This document shows, piece after piece, positions 49,993 through 61,740 of a stretch of DNA of 64,000 nucleotides. The stretch is from Tieghemiomyces parasiticus (taxonomy: Eukaryota; Kickxellomycota; Dimargaritomycetes; Dimargaritales; Dimargaritaceae). How positions within the stretch are numbered: the stretch's first letter is position 1; each line of letters opens with the position of its first letter. Location of the stretch: the NCBI GenBank assembly GCA_027575765.1, contig JANBPT010000026.1, positions 44,948-108,947 on the forward strand, in the 5' to 3' direction. The notes beneath the pieces are model-generated. The model did no database searches, was not told the origin of the DNA, and saw only the letters and a list, made by a program, of their open reading frames with translations. Position numbers and translations under genes: made by a program.

Positions 49993-52305
49993 ATGCTGGG
50001 TCCGCTACTCGGCACGTGTTCTGCCTTCCGCGTCCACCAGCCGTCCATGAGTCTACTGTCGACGGGCCACCCTGCTAAGGCTCGCATGAGCCTGGGTACC
50101 GCCCTCCGCGGCGTGGGCCGTCTGACGGGCAACCCTTCTAGCCAAAGTCGTCGCCTGCACCAGAGCCCCGGTCACCGACCAGTACCCTGCAGCTGGCCCG
50201 TTAGTCGCTTTCGCCACAGCCCACTACCTGCCCCTGAACTTCAACGCTCCACACCACTAGGCATCGGAGCCTCGGTATCGGTACGGTCCTTCGGGTTTTT
50301 GGCCTACTTTGTACGAGGGAGCAAGGCCCGCCGGGTGCCCACCACCGCGGCAAACCAATCCACCAGCGCCCAGCCGCGCGATCCGGGGACCGCTTCGAAC
50401 CAGGTCGCGGGTCAGCAGCAGCAGCAAGGCCACAGTTCGGAAACCCTTCCCTCGCACAACCAGACCGAGAGCGCCCCGCTGCTCCGCGCCTCGTCCCCCA
50501 CCCCGCCGCCATCGGAGGATGCGTTGGAAGTGGAGCGCAACTCCCCGCCGCAAGTCACGTGGCAATCCCTCCTCCGCCTCGTCCGCCTGGCGCGTCCCGA
50601 GTACAAGCTGCTAGGCTGCGCAGTCGGGCTCCTCTTGGTCTCGTCGGCCATCACCATGTCAGTACCCTTCGCAATGGGCAAGATTATCGATATCGTTGCC
50701 ACCGCCGCCACACCCATCCCTTTTGGCCTGACCACGCGGCAGTTCTTTGCGATCCTCGGGTCGGTGTTTGTGGTGGGTGGGGTGGCCAACGCCGGCCGGG
50801 TCATGCTGATCCGGACCGCCGGAGAGCGCGTCATCCTTCGTCTCCGCGAAAGGCTTTTTGGTGCCCTCGTTCACCAGGATATTCCGTTTTTCGACCGCCA
50901 CCGTACGGGCGACCTCGTCAGCCGGCTGGCCAACGACACCACCGTGGTGGGTAAGTCTCTCACCAATAACGTGTCGGATGGCCTGCGCAGCTTAGTCATG
51001 GCCGGTGCGGGGCTGTCCATGATGGTCTACATGAGCCCCACCCTTACGGGCATCATGCTCGGCATTGTCCCGCCCATCTCTATCGCCGCCATTATCTACG
51101 GCCGATTCGTCCGTGATCTATCACACCACACTCAGACCGCCCTGGGTGACAGCACTAAAGTGGTCGAGGAACGCCTCAGTAATATCCGGACCGTCCAGGC
51201 CTTCGTAATGGAAAAGGCCGAGCAGGCGCTGTACCACGACCGGGTCCACACCGTCTATGAACTCGCTCGCCGGGAGGCCGTGTACAGCGGTCTGTTCTTT
51301 GGGGGTGCCGGTTTGTTTGGCAACCTGGCCATCATGGCCGTGCTTGGCGTGGGCGGCAACATGGTCCTCCAGCAAACCCTTACGGTGGGTGAGCTCACCT
51401 CGTTCCTGCTCTACACCGCCTACGTCGGCGGGTCCCTTTCGGGCCTCACGTCGTTCTACTCGGAAATCATGAAGGGACTGGGGGCCAGCGGTCGCATTTT
51501 CAGCCTCCTGGACGCCCAACCGACCATTCGCAGCAACCAAGGCGCCCAACGGACCCTCCCCGCCCTCGAAGGCCGGGTGACGTTCGAGGATGTGGACTTT
51601 GTCTACCCGGCTCGCGAACGGGCCCGCATTTTCGAACATCTCAGCTTCGACGTGGCCGCCGGGTCGGTCGTGGGGATTGCCGGGGCGTCCGGTTCGGGTA
51701 AAAGTACCCTGATTGCGCTGCTGCTCCGGTTCTACGACCCCCAGGCCGGCCGTATCCTGGTGGACGGCGTGGACGTCCGTGACCTTGACCTCACCTGGTG
51801 GCGCCGCCAGGTCGCCCTCGTCAACCAGGAACCCACGCTGTTTGCCGGTACTATCGCTGAGAACATCGCCTACGGACTCGACGGGTTCGTCCCGGAGTCC
51901 CGCATTTTGGAGGCCATCCGCCAGGCCAGCTGCGATTTCATCCACGACCTCCCCGACGGTATCCATACCTTCGTTGGCGAGCGCGGCGTAAGTCTCAGTG
52001 GCGGCCAGAAACAACGCGTGGCCATCGCCCGCGCGATTATTAAGAACCCCCGGATCCTCCTCTTCGATGAGGCCACCAGCGCCCTCGATAGCGAGAACGA
52101 GTATTTGATGAAGGAGGCCCTGGAGAAGTTGACCCAGGGTCGGACGGTCATCACCATCGCCCACCGGCTGTCGACCCTCAAGAGTAGTGACTTGATTTTG
52201 TGTATGGAGGACGGCCGCGTCGCCGAGATGGGCCCGTTCAACGAGCTTATGGCTAACCCGCACGGTCCGTTCCGTAAGCTGATGGAGTACCAGACAAGCC
52301 ATTAG
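49993..52305 (+). CDS. Mitochondrial ABC half-transporter, MDL1/ABCB10 type
   Basis: Intronless, 770 aa from the ATG at 49993. The first ~130 residues are Arg/Ser/Pro-rich with few acids, as in an inner-membrane presequence. One transmembrane domain of about six helices (roughly 200-480) precedes one nucleotide-binding domain, so it is a half-transporter that must dimerise. The NBD has Walker A GASGSGKST at about 564, Q-loop VNQEPTLF, signature LSGGQ at 668, Walker B ILLFDEATSALDSE at about 687 and the H-loop histidine in TIAHRLST near 723. Full conservation predicts active ATP hydrolysis. The family includes yeast Mdl1 (peptide export) and human ABCB10 and ABCB8; the substrate here cannot be told. 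ATM1-type Fe-S exporters are less similar in the NBD flanks. It converges with TRM8, with 230 bp between stops. Confidence 0.9.
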   Translation: MLGPLLGTCSAFRVHQPSMSLLSTGHPAKARMSLGTALRGVGRLTGNPSSQSRRLHQSPGHRPVPCSWPVSRFRHSPLPAPELQRSTPLGIGASVSVRSFGFLAYFVRGSKARRVPTTAANQSTSAQPRDPGTASNQVAGQQQQQGHSSETLPSHNQTESAPLLRASSPTPPPSEDALEVERNSPPQVTWQSLLRLVRLARPEYKLLGCAVGLLLVSSAITMSVPFAMGKIIDIVATAATPIPFGLTTRQFFAILGSVFVVGGVANAGRVMLIRTAGERVILRLRERLFGALVHQDIPFFDRHRTGDLVSRLANDTTVVGKSLTNNVSDGLRSLVMAGAGLSMMVYMSPTLTGIMLGIVPPISIAAIIYGRFVRDLSHHTQTALGDSTKVVEERLSNIRTVQAFVMEKAEQALYHDRVHTVYELARREAVYSGLFFGGAGLFGNLAIMAVLGVGGNMVLQQTLTVGELTSFLLYTAYVGGSLSGLTSFYSEIMKGLGASGRIFSLLDAQPTIRSNQGAQRTLPALEGRVTFEDVDFVYPARERARIFEHLSFDVAAGSVVGIAGASGSGKSTLIALLLRFYDPQAGRILVDGVDVRDLDLTWWRRQVALVNQEPTLFAGTIAENIAYGLDGFVPESRILEAIRQASCDFIHDLPDGIHTFVGERGVSLSGGQKQRVAIARAIIKNPRILLFDEATSALDSENEYLMKEALEKLTQGRTVITIAHRLSTLKSSDLILCMEDGRVAEMGPFNELMANPHGPFRKLMEYQTSH

Positions 52306-52535
52306 TCCGGAATGCCTTTTATATATATAAAGATCCGTCAATTTAACAGGACATTGGATTGTATGTGGGTTTCGACAATTTCAACGGGAGAACGAAACAT
52401 ACACTACGAAAGAAGGATAAGTAGTTACAGATATGTACTTGGGATTGGTTAAATGGAGGGTGGCAGTCGAAAGCACAACCGCGTTGAAAAGAAAAGAAGA
52501 CCCTTTTGACGCCGGACGGGGGGGGAGGAAAGAAT

Positions 52536-53927
<1,392 letters not shown>

Positions 53928-55351
53928 GGTGCAAAGACGGAATGAGAAAGTGGCGAAATGTGGAATGTAGGCAAGTTAGAGGTGCAGCGTGCGCCAAGTC
54001 ACAAGTGGACCGGTGATGTGGAGGCGAATGGATCGTGAATCACCTCGGGACACGTTCAAGGGCGTTGTTGCCAGGTTACTATTGGCAAAAAAAAAAATTG
54101 ACCGTTTGGGCGCTGAAGAGATGGAGAACGGGAGGGAGTCACGCTGGACGCGACGCGCTTGGCTAGGGCACCTGGTCGCGCGTTGTTAGCATTACGAGGG
54201 TATGCGACCCGAGGGAGAGGTACTGAGAGAGCGTTAAGCTGAAGGGGGGTTCCTTCGACTACACTAGTGCCTAGGCGCCAGCTCGGGTCTTCGAGTGGGA
54301 GCGACCAGGACAGGATGGGTTAGGCCATACGAGCTAATGGCTGTTGTGCGCTATTGGCTGGTGAGGTAGAGCATTCGAGATTCGATCTGATGGGGGGTAC
54401 CATCCAGATATAATCGAGCGGGCAGCCTTGGGTTAGTCGGTGGGCTTTCCTATCCGGCCGATAGGGGTTGGGGTTCATGGATAAGTCGGTGGCATGTGCA
54501 AGTTAATGGCGCCGTCGGACGCACCTGTGCAGGGCTAACGCATAGTGGGCCCCATGCTATGTGACTGTCAAGGGGGGGACTCCCTACCAGAGCATGGTGT
54601 GGCCGTTGCGCACGATCCTCTGCCTGCGCCACAGAAACGTCCGTCTGCTGGTGGACATGGTTCGTCTAGGCACCTTGGCGTGGCCGCCACCAGGCGCGTT
54701 TGTGAACGTAAAACCTTGTTGGCAACATGCAGACCGGTCCAGCGTCGCGGCAACAAGTAGGATTGCGCGGATCCGTGGTTTCTTCTCACCTGTCGAAACC
54801 CATGTAGCCAATGCCCAGGTGCTCAAAATCCGACCCATGTCCAACCACGGCCATTCCCGCCTGGATTATTAGTCAGCAGCTGGCCCGCTCACCAATCCGT
54901 GCTGTCCGGATTCGAGCGAGCGATCACTGTCACCAACCACGGCCACTCCTTAACTCTCGGAAGACGGGGTCAGGATTGGAAGAGGCGACGTGGCAGGGAC
55001 CACAGGCCAACTGGCATAGATTAAGTGGCCCGCCGTCCCCACCGCCCCTGTCACATGAGTTTGGAAGGGCGTGTGTGTATGGGTGGGGAAGCGAGAACCC
55101 ATCGCAGCCGGGGACGGGGTGTCTCGATTTGGTAGCCGGTGCATTTATCTAACCAGGCACATGCAAAAGCGACCAAAGCAAGTGGGTCCATTCTTCCCAT
55201 GACAGCGCGGCCCATCCCTGGCTATGCCCCCAACTTCGCAGCCGGACCGAGGGGATGACGTTTAGCATACAATGTGGATGGCTGGGGCATGCGTGAAAGT
55301 ACCAGTCACCCACCCGTCTCCCCCATCAAACCGGACGGTGTTTGCTCGTCG
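53928..55351. other. Intergenic, no gene recognised
   Basis: 1.4 kb between the TRM8 start and the TATA box before CCP1. Several ORFs of 60-113 codons overlap on both strands around 54,550-55,150, none with a domain. Confidence 0.5.
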
Positions 55352-55360
55352 TATATAAAG
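55352..55360 (+). promoter_or_regulatory. TATA box candidate with ATG-free leader and 5' splice site
   Basis: TATATAAAG. The next ~190 bp contain no ATG and end with a GTAAGTAAC donor at 55553. A CTAAC branch site at 56197 and a TTAG acceptor at 56250-56251 lie just before the CCP1 ATG. This reads as a CCP1 promoter with a ~700 bp intron in the 5' leader; an unidentified non-coding transcript is the alternative. Confidence 0.45.
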
Positions 55361-56261
55361 GCCCGGCTGACCCCAACGCTCCACCAAACCCCTCCGTCTC
55401 CTTCATTTGCTGCAGCCTTCGAATCTAGAACTGACACTGTGCAATTTTTCCATACGTCTGACCCCTCATACGACCTACTTGCTCATCGTATTCGGTGCTC
55501 TGCTAGCCTCTAACAATCAGGCCAATCCGGCGCACATTGTCCAAATTTAACAGTAAGTAACCGCTCTCCCTGCATATCGCAACTACCATTAGGATGGGTC
55601 TGGCCTCTATGTAAGCTGTTCTGGCGTCCACCTCCCATCCCTCCCTCGGCGGTAGCTCGCTGCTATTGACTTTGGTCATCGTGGCGGACAACCCGCGTCC
55701 AGTACACGGGGGCGTGTGGGTAAGAAAGGAGACGAGGGTCAGTACTTTCCGCATCATGAGAACCAGCTGGTGGGGGAAGGGGGTCCCTTCACTGTTTCCC
55801 GCGGCCCGCATGATTGACAGAGGGTTGGGTCTTCACTTGCCGGCTCCCCATCCCACATGAACTGACCAGGCAGTGGGAGGCCAATCAGTAGGGGGAAGGG
55901 GGTATGTGAGTGAGGTGAGACAAGAAGTGCAGAGGGGATGTGAGACAGGAGAGCCCTTCCTTCCGCTGTTGTGACGGCCCTTTATATTCTCTTGCCCTCT
56001 CCACATCTAGCCGAGATGGCCTCCAAGGGCTGATGCCTGCTCTCTCATTTTAATCTTTACCACAGGTGCTTGGCATGTTGGATGGCCCTGTAGCCAGCTA
56101 TCTGGACTCCTACAGGTTTCCTCTCTCTCTTTCTCTCTCCTTCCCTCTGCCTTCGATTTATTTCCCCAACGGCTATATCATGTCCGCCAGTCCGCCCTAA
56201 CCCTTTACTTCCGCATACTCACTGTACCCTCCGTCACTCATGGTTCGTTAGTATTCCAAAC

Positions 56262-57380
56262 ATGAACACCTTCAAGGTCCTCCGCACCGCGGGCCGGCTC
56301 GGCGGCGCCGCCCGTTCGGCCACCCACGCCCCTGTCGCCCGCTCCACCCTAGCCCGTCGCGCCTATAGCACCCCCAGCGCCCAGCCCGCCAAGTCCAATA
56401 AGCACTGGGTCGGCGCCCTGATCGGTGGTGGTATCGGCCTGGGGCTCGCCTACTATGTATATTCACCGACGCCGATTGGTGGCTCCGTGGGCCCTATTGC
56501 CACGACGGACATCAAGGGAGAAGGCCAACAGCACAGCGACCACGCCCCTTGGAAGAAGGTGGACTACAACCAGGTCTATAAGGATATTGCCGAGGTCCTC
56601 GAGGAGAACGCCGAGGACTACGACGACGGCTCCTTTGGTCCGGTCATCCTCCGCCTTGCCTGGCACAGTTCTGGCACCTTTAGCAAGGCTGATGGAACTG
56701 GCGGTTCAAACGGGGCCACGATGCGCTACGCCCCCGAGGCCAACCATGGCGCCAACAACGGCCTCGGCGTCGCCCGCCAGAAGCTCGAAAAGATCAAGGC
56801 CAAATACCCGGACCTCTCCTACTCAGACTTGTGGACCCTCGCCGGTGTGGTGGCCATTCAGGAGGCCGGCGGCCCCCAGATCCCGTGGCGCCCTGGCCGT
56901 GCCGACGCCTCCGAGAACAAGATCATCCCCGACGGCCGACTTCCTGACGCCTCTAAGAAGCAGGACCACGTTCGCGACATCTTTTACCGCATGGGCTTCA
57001 ACGACCAGGAGATCGTGGCCCTGGTGGGCGCCCACGCCATGGGTCGCTGCCACCCCGACCGGAGCGGCTACGACGGTCCCTGGGACTTCTCGCCCACCAC
57101 CTTTAGCAATGAGTTCTTCAACCAGCTCCTGAACCAGGAGTGGGTCGTCAAGAAGTGGGACGGCCCTATGCAGTACGTCGACAAGCCCACGGGTTCCATC
57201 ATGATGCTCCCGGCCGACATGGCCATCAAGGAGGACAAGGAGTTCCGCAAGTGGGCCGAACTGTACGCTAAGGACGAGAAGCGGTTCTTTGACGATTTTA
57301 GCAAGGCCTTCTCCAAGCTCATAGAACTCGGTGTCCCTTTCCCCGAAGACTCCCCTGTCATCAAGTTCCAGCCCTTGTAA
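56262..57380 (+). CDS. CCP1: Cytochrome c peroxidase, mitochondrial
   Basis: Haem peroxidase of the intermembrane space that reduces H2O2 with electrons from cytochrome c. Single exon, 372 aa. The bipartite presequence has an Arg-rich leader (1-36) and a hydrophobic sorting segment at about 49-67 ([18 protein letters not shown]), which rhomboid and m-AAA proteases process in yeast. The distal haem site is R131, W134 and H135 in [11 protein letters not shown]; the proximal His is 258 in [11 protein letters not shown]; the radical-forming Trp is 274 in [10 protein letters not shown]. The C-terminus PVIKFQPL is close to yeast Ccp1. The intact Trp distinguishes it from ascorbate peroxidase-like relatives only in part, but the length and sorting segment favour CCP1. 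Very GC-rich third positions suggest high expression. Confidence 0.95.
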   Translation: MNTFKVLRTAGRLGGAARSATHAPVARSTLARRAYSTPSAQPAKSNKHWVGALIGGGIGLGLAYYVYSPTPIGGSVGPIATTDIKGEGQQHSDHAPWKKVDYNQVYKDIAEVLEENAEDYDDGSFGPVILRLAWHSSGTFSKADGTGGSNGATMRYAPEANHGANNGLGVARQKLEKIKAKYPDLSYSDLWTLAGVVAIQEAGGPQIPWRPGRADASENKIIPDGRLPDASKKQDHVRDIFYRMGFNDQEIVALVGAHAMGRCHPDRSGYDGPWDFSPTTFSNEFFNQLLNQEWVVKKWDGPMQYVDKPTGSIMMLPADMAIKEDKEFRKWAELYAKDEKRFFDDFSKAFSKLIELGVPFPEDSPVIKFQPL

Positions 57381-57965
57381 GCCTGGGCCTTGAGTTGGCC
57401 AGGTTAGCCGTCGTTTCAGTCGTCTTGTCCGCGCTAGTGCCGGACCACCGTTCCTAAAGTTTGTGAAAAATTAAAATCATCCTACTTCCATCGGGGGGTA
57501 ATGCCAAGTTTGGAATGCCTTTAGCTGCAATCCCAGCGCATGTGCCGTATTTTTGGCGGGCGGAAGGACCCTGCCCAGGTAGCTATGCTAGGCCACACAC
57601 CAACTGTTACGGTGAAATTGCTTGTACAATCAATGCCCGTGCCGAGAATAGTCCGTAGTGACATTTCGACACCCCAGTGTCATATCCAAGGTTGCGGGTC
57701 GTTTCCATTATCAAACGGCCGTCACTACTGTTCCCCTCCCCCCTGGTCCACGCCATCACCTAGACGGCCGCTATCGTCTTTGCCAGGTGACCGAATCAGC
57801 CACAGCCGTGAGGCCCAAAGTCTGTCACACCGATTATAATCACGTGACAAGTAATCAAGGGCTTTATAGTTGACAATGCTGGGCAGCCTGACCAGAGCGC
57901 TTTCTCGCATGCTTTTCCATAGCGGCTAACGGCGGGTAAGGCCGAAACTACCAATCACGCACCCA
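57381..57965. other. CCP1 3' flank, no gene recognised
   Basis: 585 bp. Contains a likely poly(A) region near 57465-57480 (AAAATTAAAATC) and no ORF of note. Confidence 0.5.
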
Positions 57966-58065
57966 TTTTTTTCTGGCCACTCTGCCCCGGCTATGGCTAG
58001 GCCAACGGGTTCTCGGAATCCACCTAGCCATAGCCGGCAATGTATCCATGTCGTGCCAGAAAAAA
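57966..58065. repeat. Imperfect palindrome of about 100 bp
   Basis: Two nested inverted arms. The inner arms 57987-58001 and 58023-58037 (CCGGCTATGGCTAGG and its reverse complement) are a perfect 15 bp match with a 21 bp spacer. The outer arms are TTTTTTCTGGC(C)AC at about 57967-57980 and GTGCCAGAAAAAA at 58053-58065. It could form a long hairpin, be a small MITE, or fold in the RRP6 leader. A similar GTCGTGCACGAAAAAATA lies near 61210. Confidence 0.8.
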
Positions 58066-58254
58066 TACAAGTAATCACCCCTCTCCTAGTTAACGCTTGC
58101 GCCATTACGCCCCTCCACTCTGTCTCGCGGTATCTCTTACGTTTCCCTCACAGCAGCGCGGACTTACCGACTCCATTCCCATTTGGCCGACTCGATACCG
58201 TTTGAATTGCTACCCCTTACCTTCGACGTTATCTGCCTCATTGACCGCCCCGCC

Positions 58255-60615
58255 ATGGCTTCCTCTAATTCGGTACCAGATCCTCGTGAGGACCTGGAGG
58301 GCTTCACCAAGTCCCTATTCAGCGGTCTGGTTGGCCTGACTAAATTGTGCAATATGCTTCCCACTCGGGATCTGACTTTCTACCGCACCATCGACAACGG
58401 GTTTGCCGGTCAACTGGATGCCTGCAGCGCGGAACTGCTGGGGCTGGGCAACCGTTTGATGGCCTTCACCAGTCCCGAAGCGGCCCGACCCTACGAGAAC
58501 GTTGACGATGTGTGCACTCGCTACCATACGGCTGTAGACGTGGTCGATGGGCTCCTGGAGAAGGTTGACACTGCCCTCGACGAGCTCCGGACGGGTGGCA
58601 AACCCACGGCCGACCGGCCCGCGGGCCTGGCGCAGTCCGCGCCCATTGTCACCAAGGTCAAGGCTGCCGGTAAGGACCGGCTGGACTACCGCCTGATCCA
58701 CGCCCAGAACATCGCCCGCCCGCAGCTTAAGTTCAAGGACCCAATCGATAATTCGGCCAAAACCCCGTTCGTGCCCAAGTTGGTCAGTAAAGTCCACGCC
58801 CAGGTTCCCCTCGAACCTTCCTGGATTACCAATCCGGAGGATCCGACCGCCCCGCCGCCCCACCCGTATGCCCATGAAATTACTCACCTGGACTACCCGG
58901 CCACCCTATTCGAGGCGCGCGAGCCGTTGCCGTATCACCCGTTCGACACGACGACGGCCACCTGGGTGGACACCGCCGATGGTGTCACGGCCATGCTGGC
59001 CAAGCTGCGGGAGGCTCCGGAACTAGCTGTCGATTTGGAACACCACAGCCACCGGTCCTTTCAGGGGTTCACCTGTCTGATGCAGATCAGCACCCGGGAC
59101 GAAGATTTCCTGGTCGATACCTTAGCGGTCCGCGAACATCTACAAACCCTTAACGAAGTATTTGCCGACCCCCAGATCGTCAAGGTGTTCCACGGTGCCG
59201 AGTCGGACATTCTGTGGCTGCAGCGCGATTTCGGGATTTACGTGGTAGGCCTGTTTGACACGTACCACGCGTCCAATGTGTTGCACTACGCGCACCACTC
59301 CCTGGCCTACCTCTTGGACCACTTCTGCCAGGTCACCGCTGACAAGCGGTACCAGCTGGCCGACTGGCGAATCCGGCCCCTCCCGGCGCCGATGGCGGAG
59401 TATGCGCGGTCTGACACGCACTACCTGCTCTACATTTACGACTGCATGCGTAACGAGCTGCTGACCAAGAACGGGCCCATCGAAACGGAGGGGCGGCGGC
59501 GGATAGAGGTCACCCTGCAACGGTCGGCCGAGACGGCACTTCGCACCTACGTGAAAGAACCGTATGATGCCGAGCACGGTGACGGCGAGAGCGGCTGGCG
59601 ACATTTGCTCCACCGGTACTCGCGGCCCCTACGGCCGCAACAGTTTGCCGTGCTGCGCGCCCTTCACGCCTGGCGTGACGATATGGCCCGCCAGGAGGAC
59701 GAGAGTACCCGCTACGTTCTCCCCGGTCATATGCTGCTTATGCTCGCCAATCAGATGCCCACCGAGGCAGCGACCCTCATCGGATTGTGTAACCCCACCC
59801 CGCCCCTCGTCCGCATGTACGCTGCCGAATTGGCCGCCCTCATCGCCCGTATTCGCGCCACTAACCCGTCGGCGGCCGACGCTAATGGCGATGCTTCCTC
59901 GACCGCCGCTTCCGTTCCGGCCGGTCCCTCACATATCCGGTTCGGCGGCGATGTGGCTTCCGCCGCCATCGGTAGTACGGTCGATCCGTCGGGTACTGCC
60001 AACGACCTCACTCTACTCAGCCCGGAAGCGCTTCAAAGGCGGTACTCGGCTAAAGTACTTGACCCAACCGCCGCGGTCTTGGATCGGTTAAACCCGGCGG
60101 TGCTAGCCGGTGCCACCGTTGGTGAGAAGCCGGAGGCCGGGTCGATGGCCACTGCGCAGTGTTCTCTGCTGGCTAGCCTCAGCCACGTCCGCCTTGACCG
60201 CCGCCCTACCCCCGTAACCTCCGCTACGAGCCAGCGGGTAGCCGACGAGATCCGTGCTCACCTTACCTTAGAAATGCCCGCTGCTGCCCCCGAGGCTGAT
60301 TTCAAGGAGGCAGGCGAAGACGAAGAGATGGAAGAGGCCGTTGAGGAGGAAGAGGAGGTGGCGGAGGAAGAGGTCCCGTCTCCCGTTAATCAAACCAAGG
60401 ACGATACGATGGTCATTGCAGACCTCGTTAACCGGGAACGCTACGGGATCCGCAAAGTCCGTGAGCTGGATAACCGGACGGCCAAGCCACGGCCAGAGAT
60501 TACCCTCGATGACGCGCCAGATTTCTTGGCGAATACCTTTGGTACCACCCGTCCGCGTGAGGAAACCGAGACCCAGGTGCCGGCGGCTAAGCGGTCAAAG
60601 GTTAAAAAGCAATAG
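58255..60615 (+). CDS. RRP6: Nuclear exosome 3'-5' exoribonuclease RRP6/EXOSC10
   Basis: Intronless from the ATG at 58255 (CGCCATGG), 786 aa. The N-terminal PMC2NT-like helical region (about 20-120) binds an RRP47/C1D-type partner. The DEDD-Y exonuclease domain has motif I VDLEHH at about 259 (the second acid of the usual DxE is present), motif II HGAESDILWLQRD at about 313, and motif III YARSDTHYLLYIYD at about 383 with the catalytic Tyr. An HRDC domain follows (about 455-532, RPQQFAVLRALHAWRDDMA). The C-terminus has a Glu-rich stretch (EDEEMEEAVEEEEEV), a conserved-looking segment (RERYGIRKVREL) and a basic tail AAKRSKVKKQ likely to be a nuclear signal. RRP6 trims rRNA, snoRNA and degrades aberrant nuclear RNA. 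Catalytic residues are intact. Confidence 0.95.
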   Translation: MASSNSVPDPREDLEGFTKSLFSGLVGLTKLCNMLPTRDLTFYRTIDNGFAGQLDACSAELLGLGNRLMAFTSPEAARPYENVDDVCTRYHTAVDVVDGLLEKVDTALDELRTGGKPTADRPAGLAQSAPIVTKVKAAGKDRLDYRLIHAQNIARPQLKFKDPIDNSAKTPFVPKLVSKVHAQVPLEPSWITNPEDPTAPPPHPYAHEITHLDYPATLFEAREPLPYHPFDTTTATWVDTADGVTAMLAKLREAPELAVDLEHHSHRSFQGFTCLMQISTRDEDFLVDTLAVREHLQTLNEVFADPQIVKVFHGAESDILWLQRDFGIYVVGLFDTYHASNVLHYAHHSLAYLLDHFCQVTADKRYQLADWRIRPLPAPMAEYARSDTHYLLYIYDCMRNELLTKNGPIETEGRRRIEVTLQRSAETALRTYVKEPYDAEHGDGESGWRHLLHRYSRPLRPQQFAVLRALHAWRDDMARQEDESTRYVLPGHMLLMLANQMPTEAATLIGLCNPTPPLVRMYAAELAALIARIRATNPSAADANGDASSTAASVPAGPSHIRFGGDVASAAIGSTVDPSGTANDLTLLSPEALQRRYSAKVLDPTAAVLDRLNPAVLAGATVGEKPEAGSMATAQCSLLASLSHVRLDRRPTPVTSATSQRVADEIRAHLTLEMPAAAPEADFKEAGEDEEMEEAVEEEEEVAEEEVPSPVNQTKDDTMVIADLVNRERYGIRKVRELDNRTAKPRPEITLDDAPDFLANTFGTTRPREETETQVPAAKRSKVKKQ

Positions 60616-60679
60616 AGCAGGATACTTGGCGATGAATCGAGCATATAACAAATTATCGTTATTAATAAAGCGAAAACAA

Positions 60680-60870
60680 ATCATCGAATAATTTTATACT
60701 GGAGGTCTCAGATCGCAGTGGTTCAGATAAAAACTTGGAGAATGATTGATGCTGAGTCGATTGATGTCAGCCACTCCAGGATCGAACCATTTCTGACTTC
60801 ACACTTAGCCTTTTCTACCACCCATCGTGTCTACTTTTCATACCCTTCCCTCCCCTGTGGTACCCGAGAG
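60680..60870 (+). mobile_element. Mariner fragment, 5' end of a second copy
   Basis: Matches the reverse complement of about 24200-24370 at high identity (from CGAATAATTTTATACTGGAGG through CAGATAAAAACTTGGAGAATGATTGATGC to the start region). It covers the untranslated leader and the first codons of the transposase, where ATG has become GTG (60827). It begins only about 65 bp after the RRP6 stop codon and may form part of its 3' UTR. Confidence 0.75.
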
Positions 60871-61315
60871 AGACGCGAAGCCTCTTAATACCTCCTGCAT
60901 CAGCTCCCGCACCGAGATGCCCGCCTATATGCCTCGAATCCACCTCGCTCCTCCGAATGACTCAGCAAGCACCCTTGCAAGACCCACGCCCGAGGACACC
61001 CCAGGAGTATCCGCACTTACCACGAATGCACCGCCAACGACCATCCGGCTTATAAAGCGTACACCACGCCACTTGCGAAGCTATCGTCATTACTACCCCT
61101 CTGAACTTGCTATTCTCTAATAAACCTTTATTTTCACCCTTCGGCATCATGCCTACCACGCAAACAGTGGTTTAGATTTTCTATGGTTCCTAAACGATCA
61201 TTGGTCTATGTCGTGCACGAAAAAATATATATGCTACCCACACCGTCTTGCCAACTTTTTTCGTTCATGTCGTAGCGTACACTATCGGCGCTTTATTAAG
61301 TTTACGGCAACGCAA

Positions 61316-61740
61316 CTATGGATGCTGTTCATAAACATTCTCATCCTTATCTACTACTCGACAAGCACCTCCTAACCAACTATCCAAGCAGGCTTTATAG
61401 TCATGTGGCTGACGCTTGACAAAAACCGATTGCCAGACATCCCCGGCCGCCTCCAGTGCGGTGAACGTCTTACCACATACCCCACCATTTGACACCCCTG
61501 GGCAGGCGGAAGCCACAGAGGGGGGGGGCTAAATCAGGGGAGAGTAGGAATTGACCGGAAGAAGCTTTACTCGGGTGCCGGATGTGCAGGCATGGATGGC
61601 TGCAGGGCAATGGGGGGGGGTGGTGGTGCATTATGGCGGTAGAGCTGCGGATAGGTAATGGTCCAAACTTCCACGTGCCTTGGCCCTGACTTGAAGCATG
61701 AACTCTAGTCTATACTCTAGGTAGTGGATTGGCAGGGATT
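61316..61740 (-). mobile_element. Mariner fragment, 3' end of the transposase, inverted
   Basis: The minus-strand frame 61316-61516 contains GKTFTALEAAGDVWQS and QPHDYKACLDSW, aligning with GKQFSTVEAVMDAWQS and QPNDYRACFESL of the relic at 23508. The DNA near 61630-61680 (GGTGCATTATGGCGGTAGAG ... CTTCCACGTGCC) matches 23790-23840. The catalytic blocks are frameshifted. It is in the opposite orientation to the 5' fragment at 60680, so the copy has been broken and inverted, or two insertions are present. Confidence 0.75.

Noticed and set aside
51121..52341. 406-codon minus-strand ORF
   Set aside because: Antisense shadow of the ABC transporter nucleotide-binding domain, caused by GC-rich codon use.
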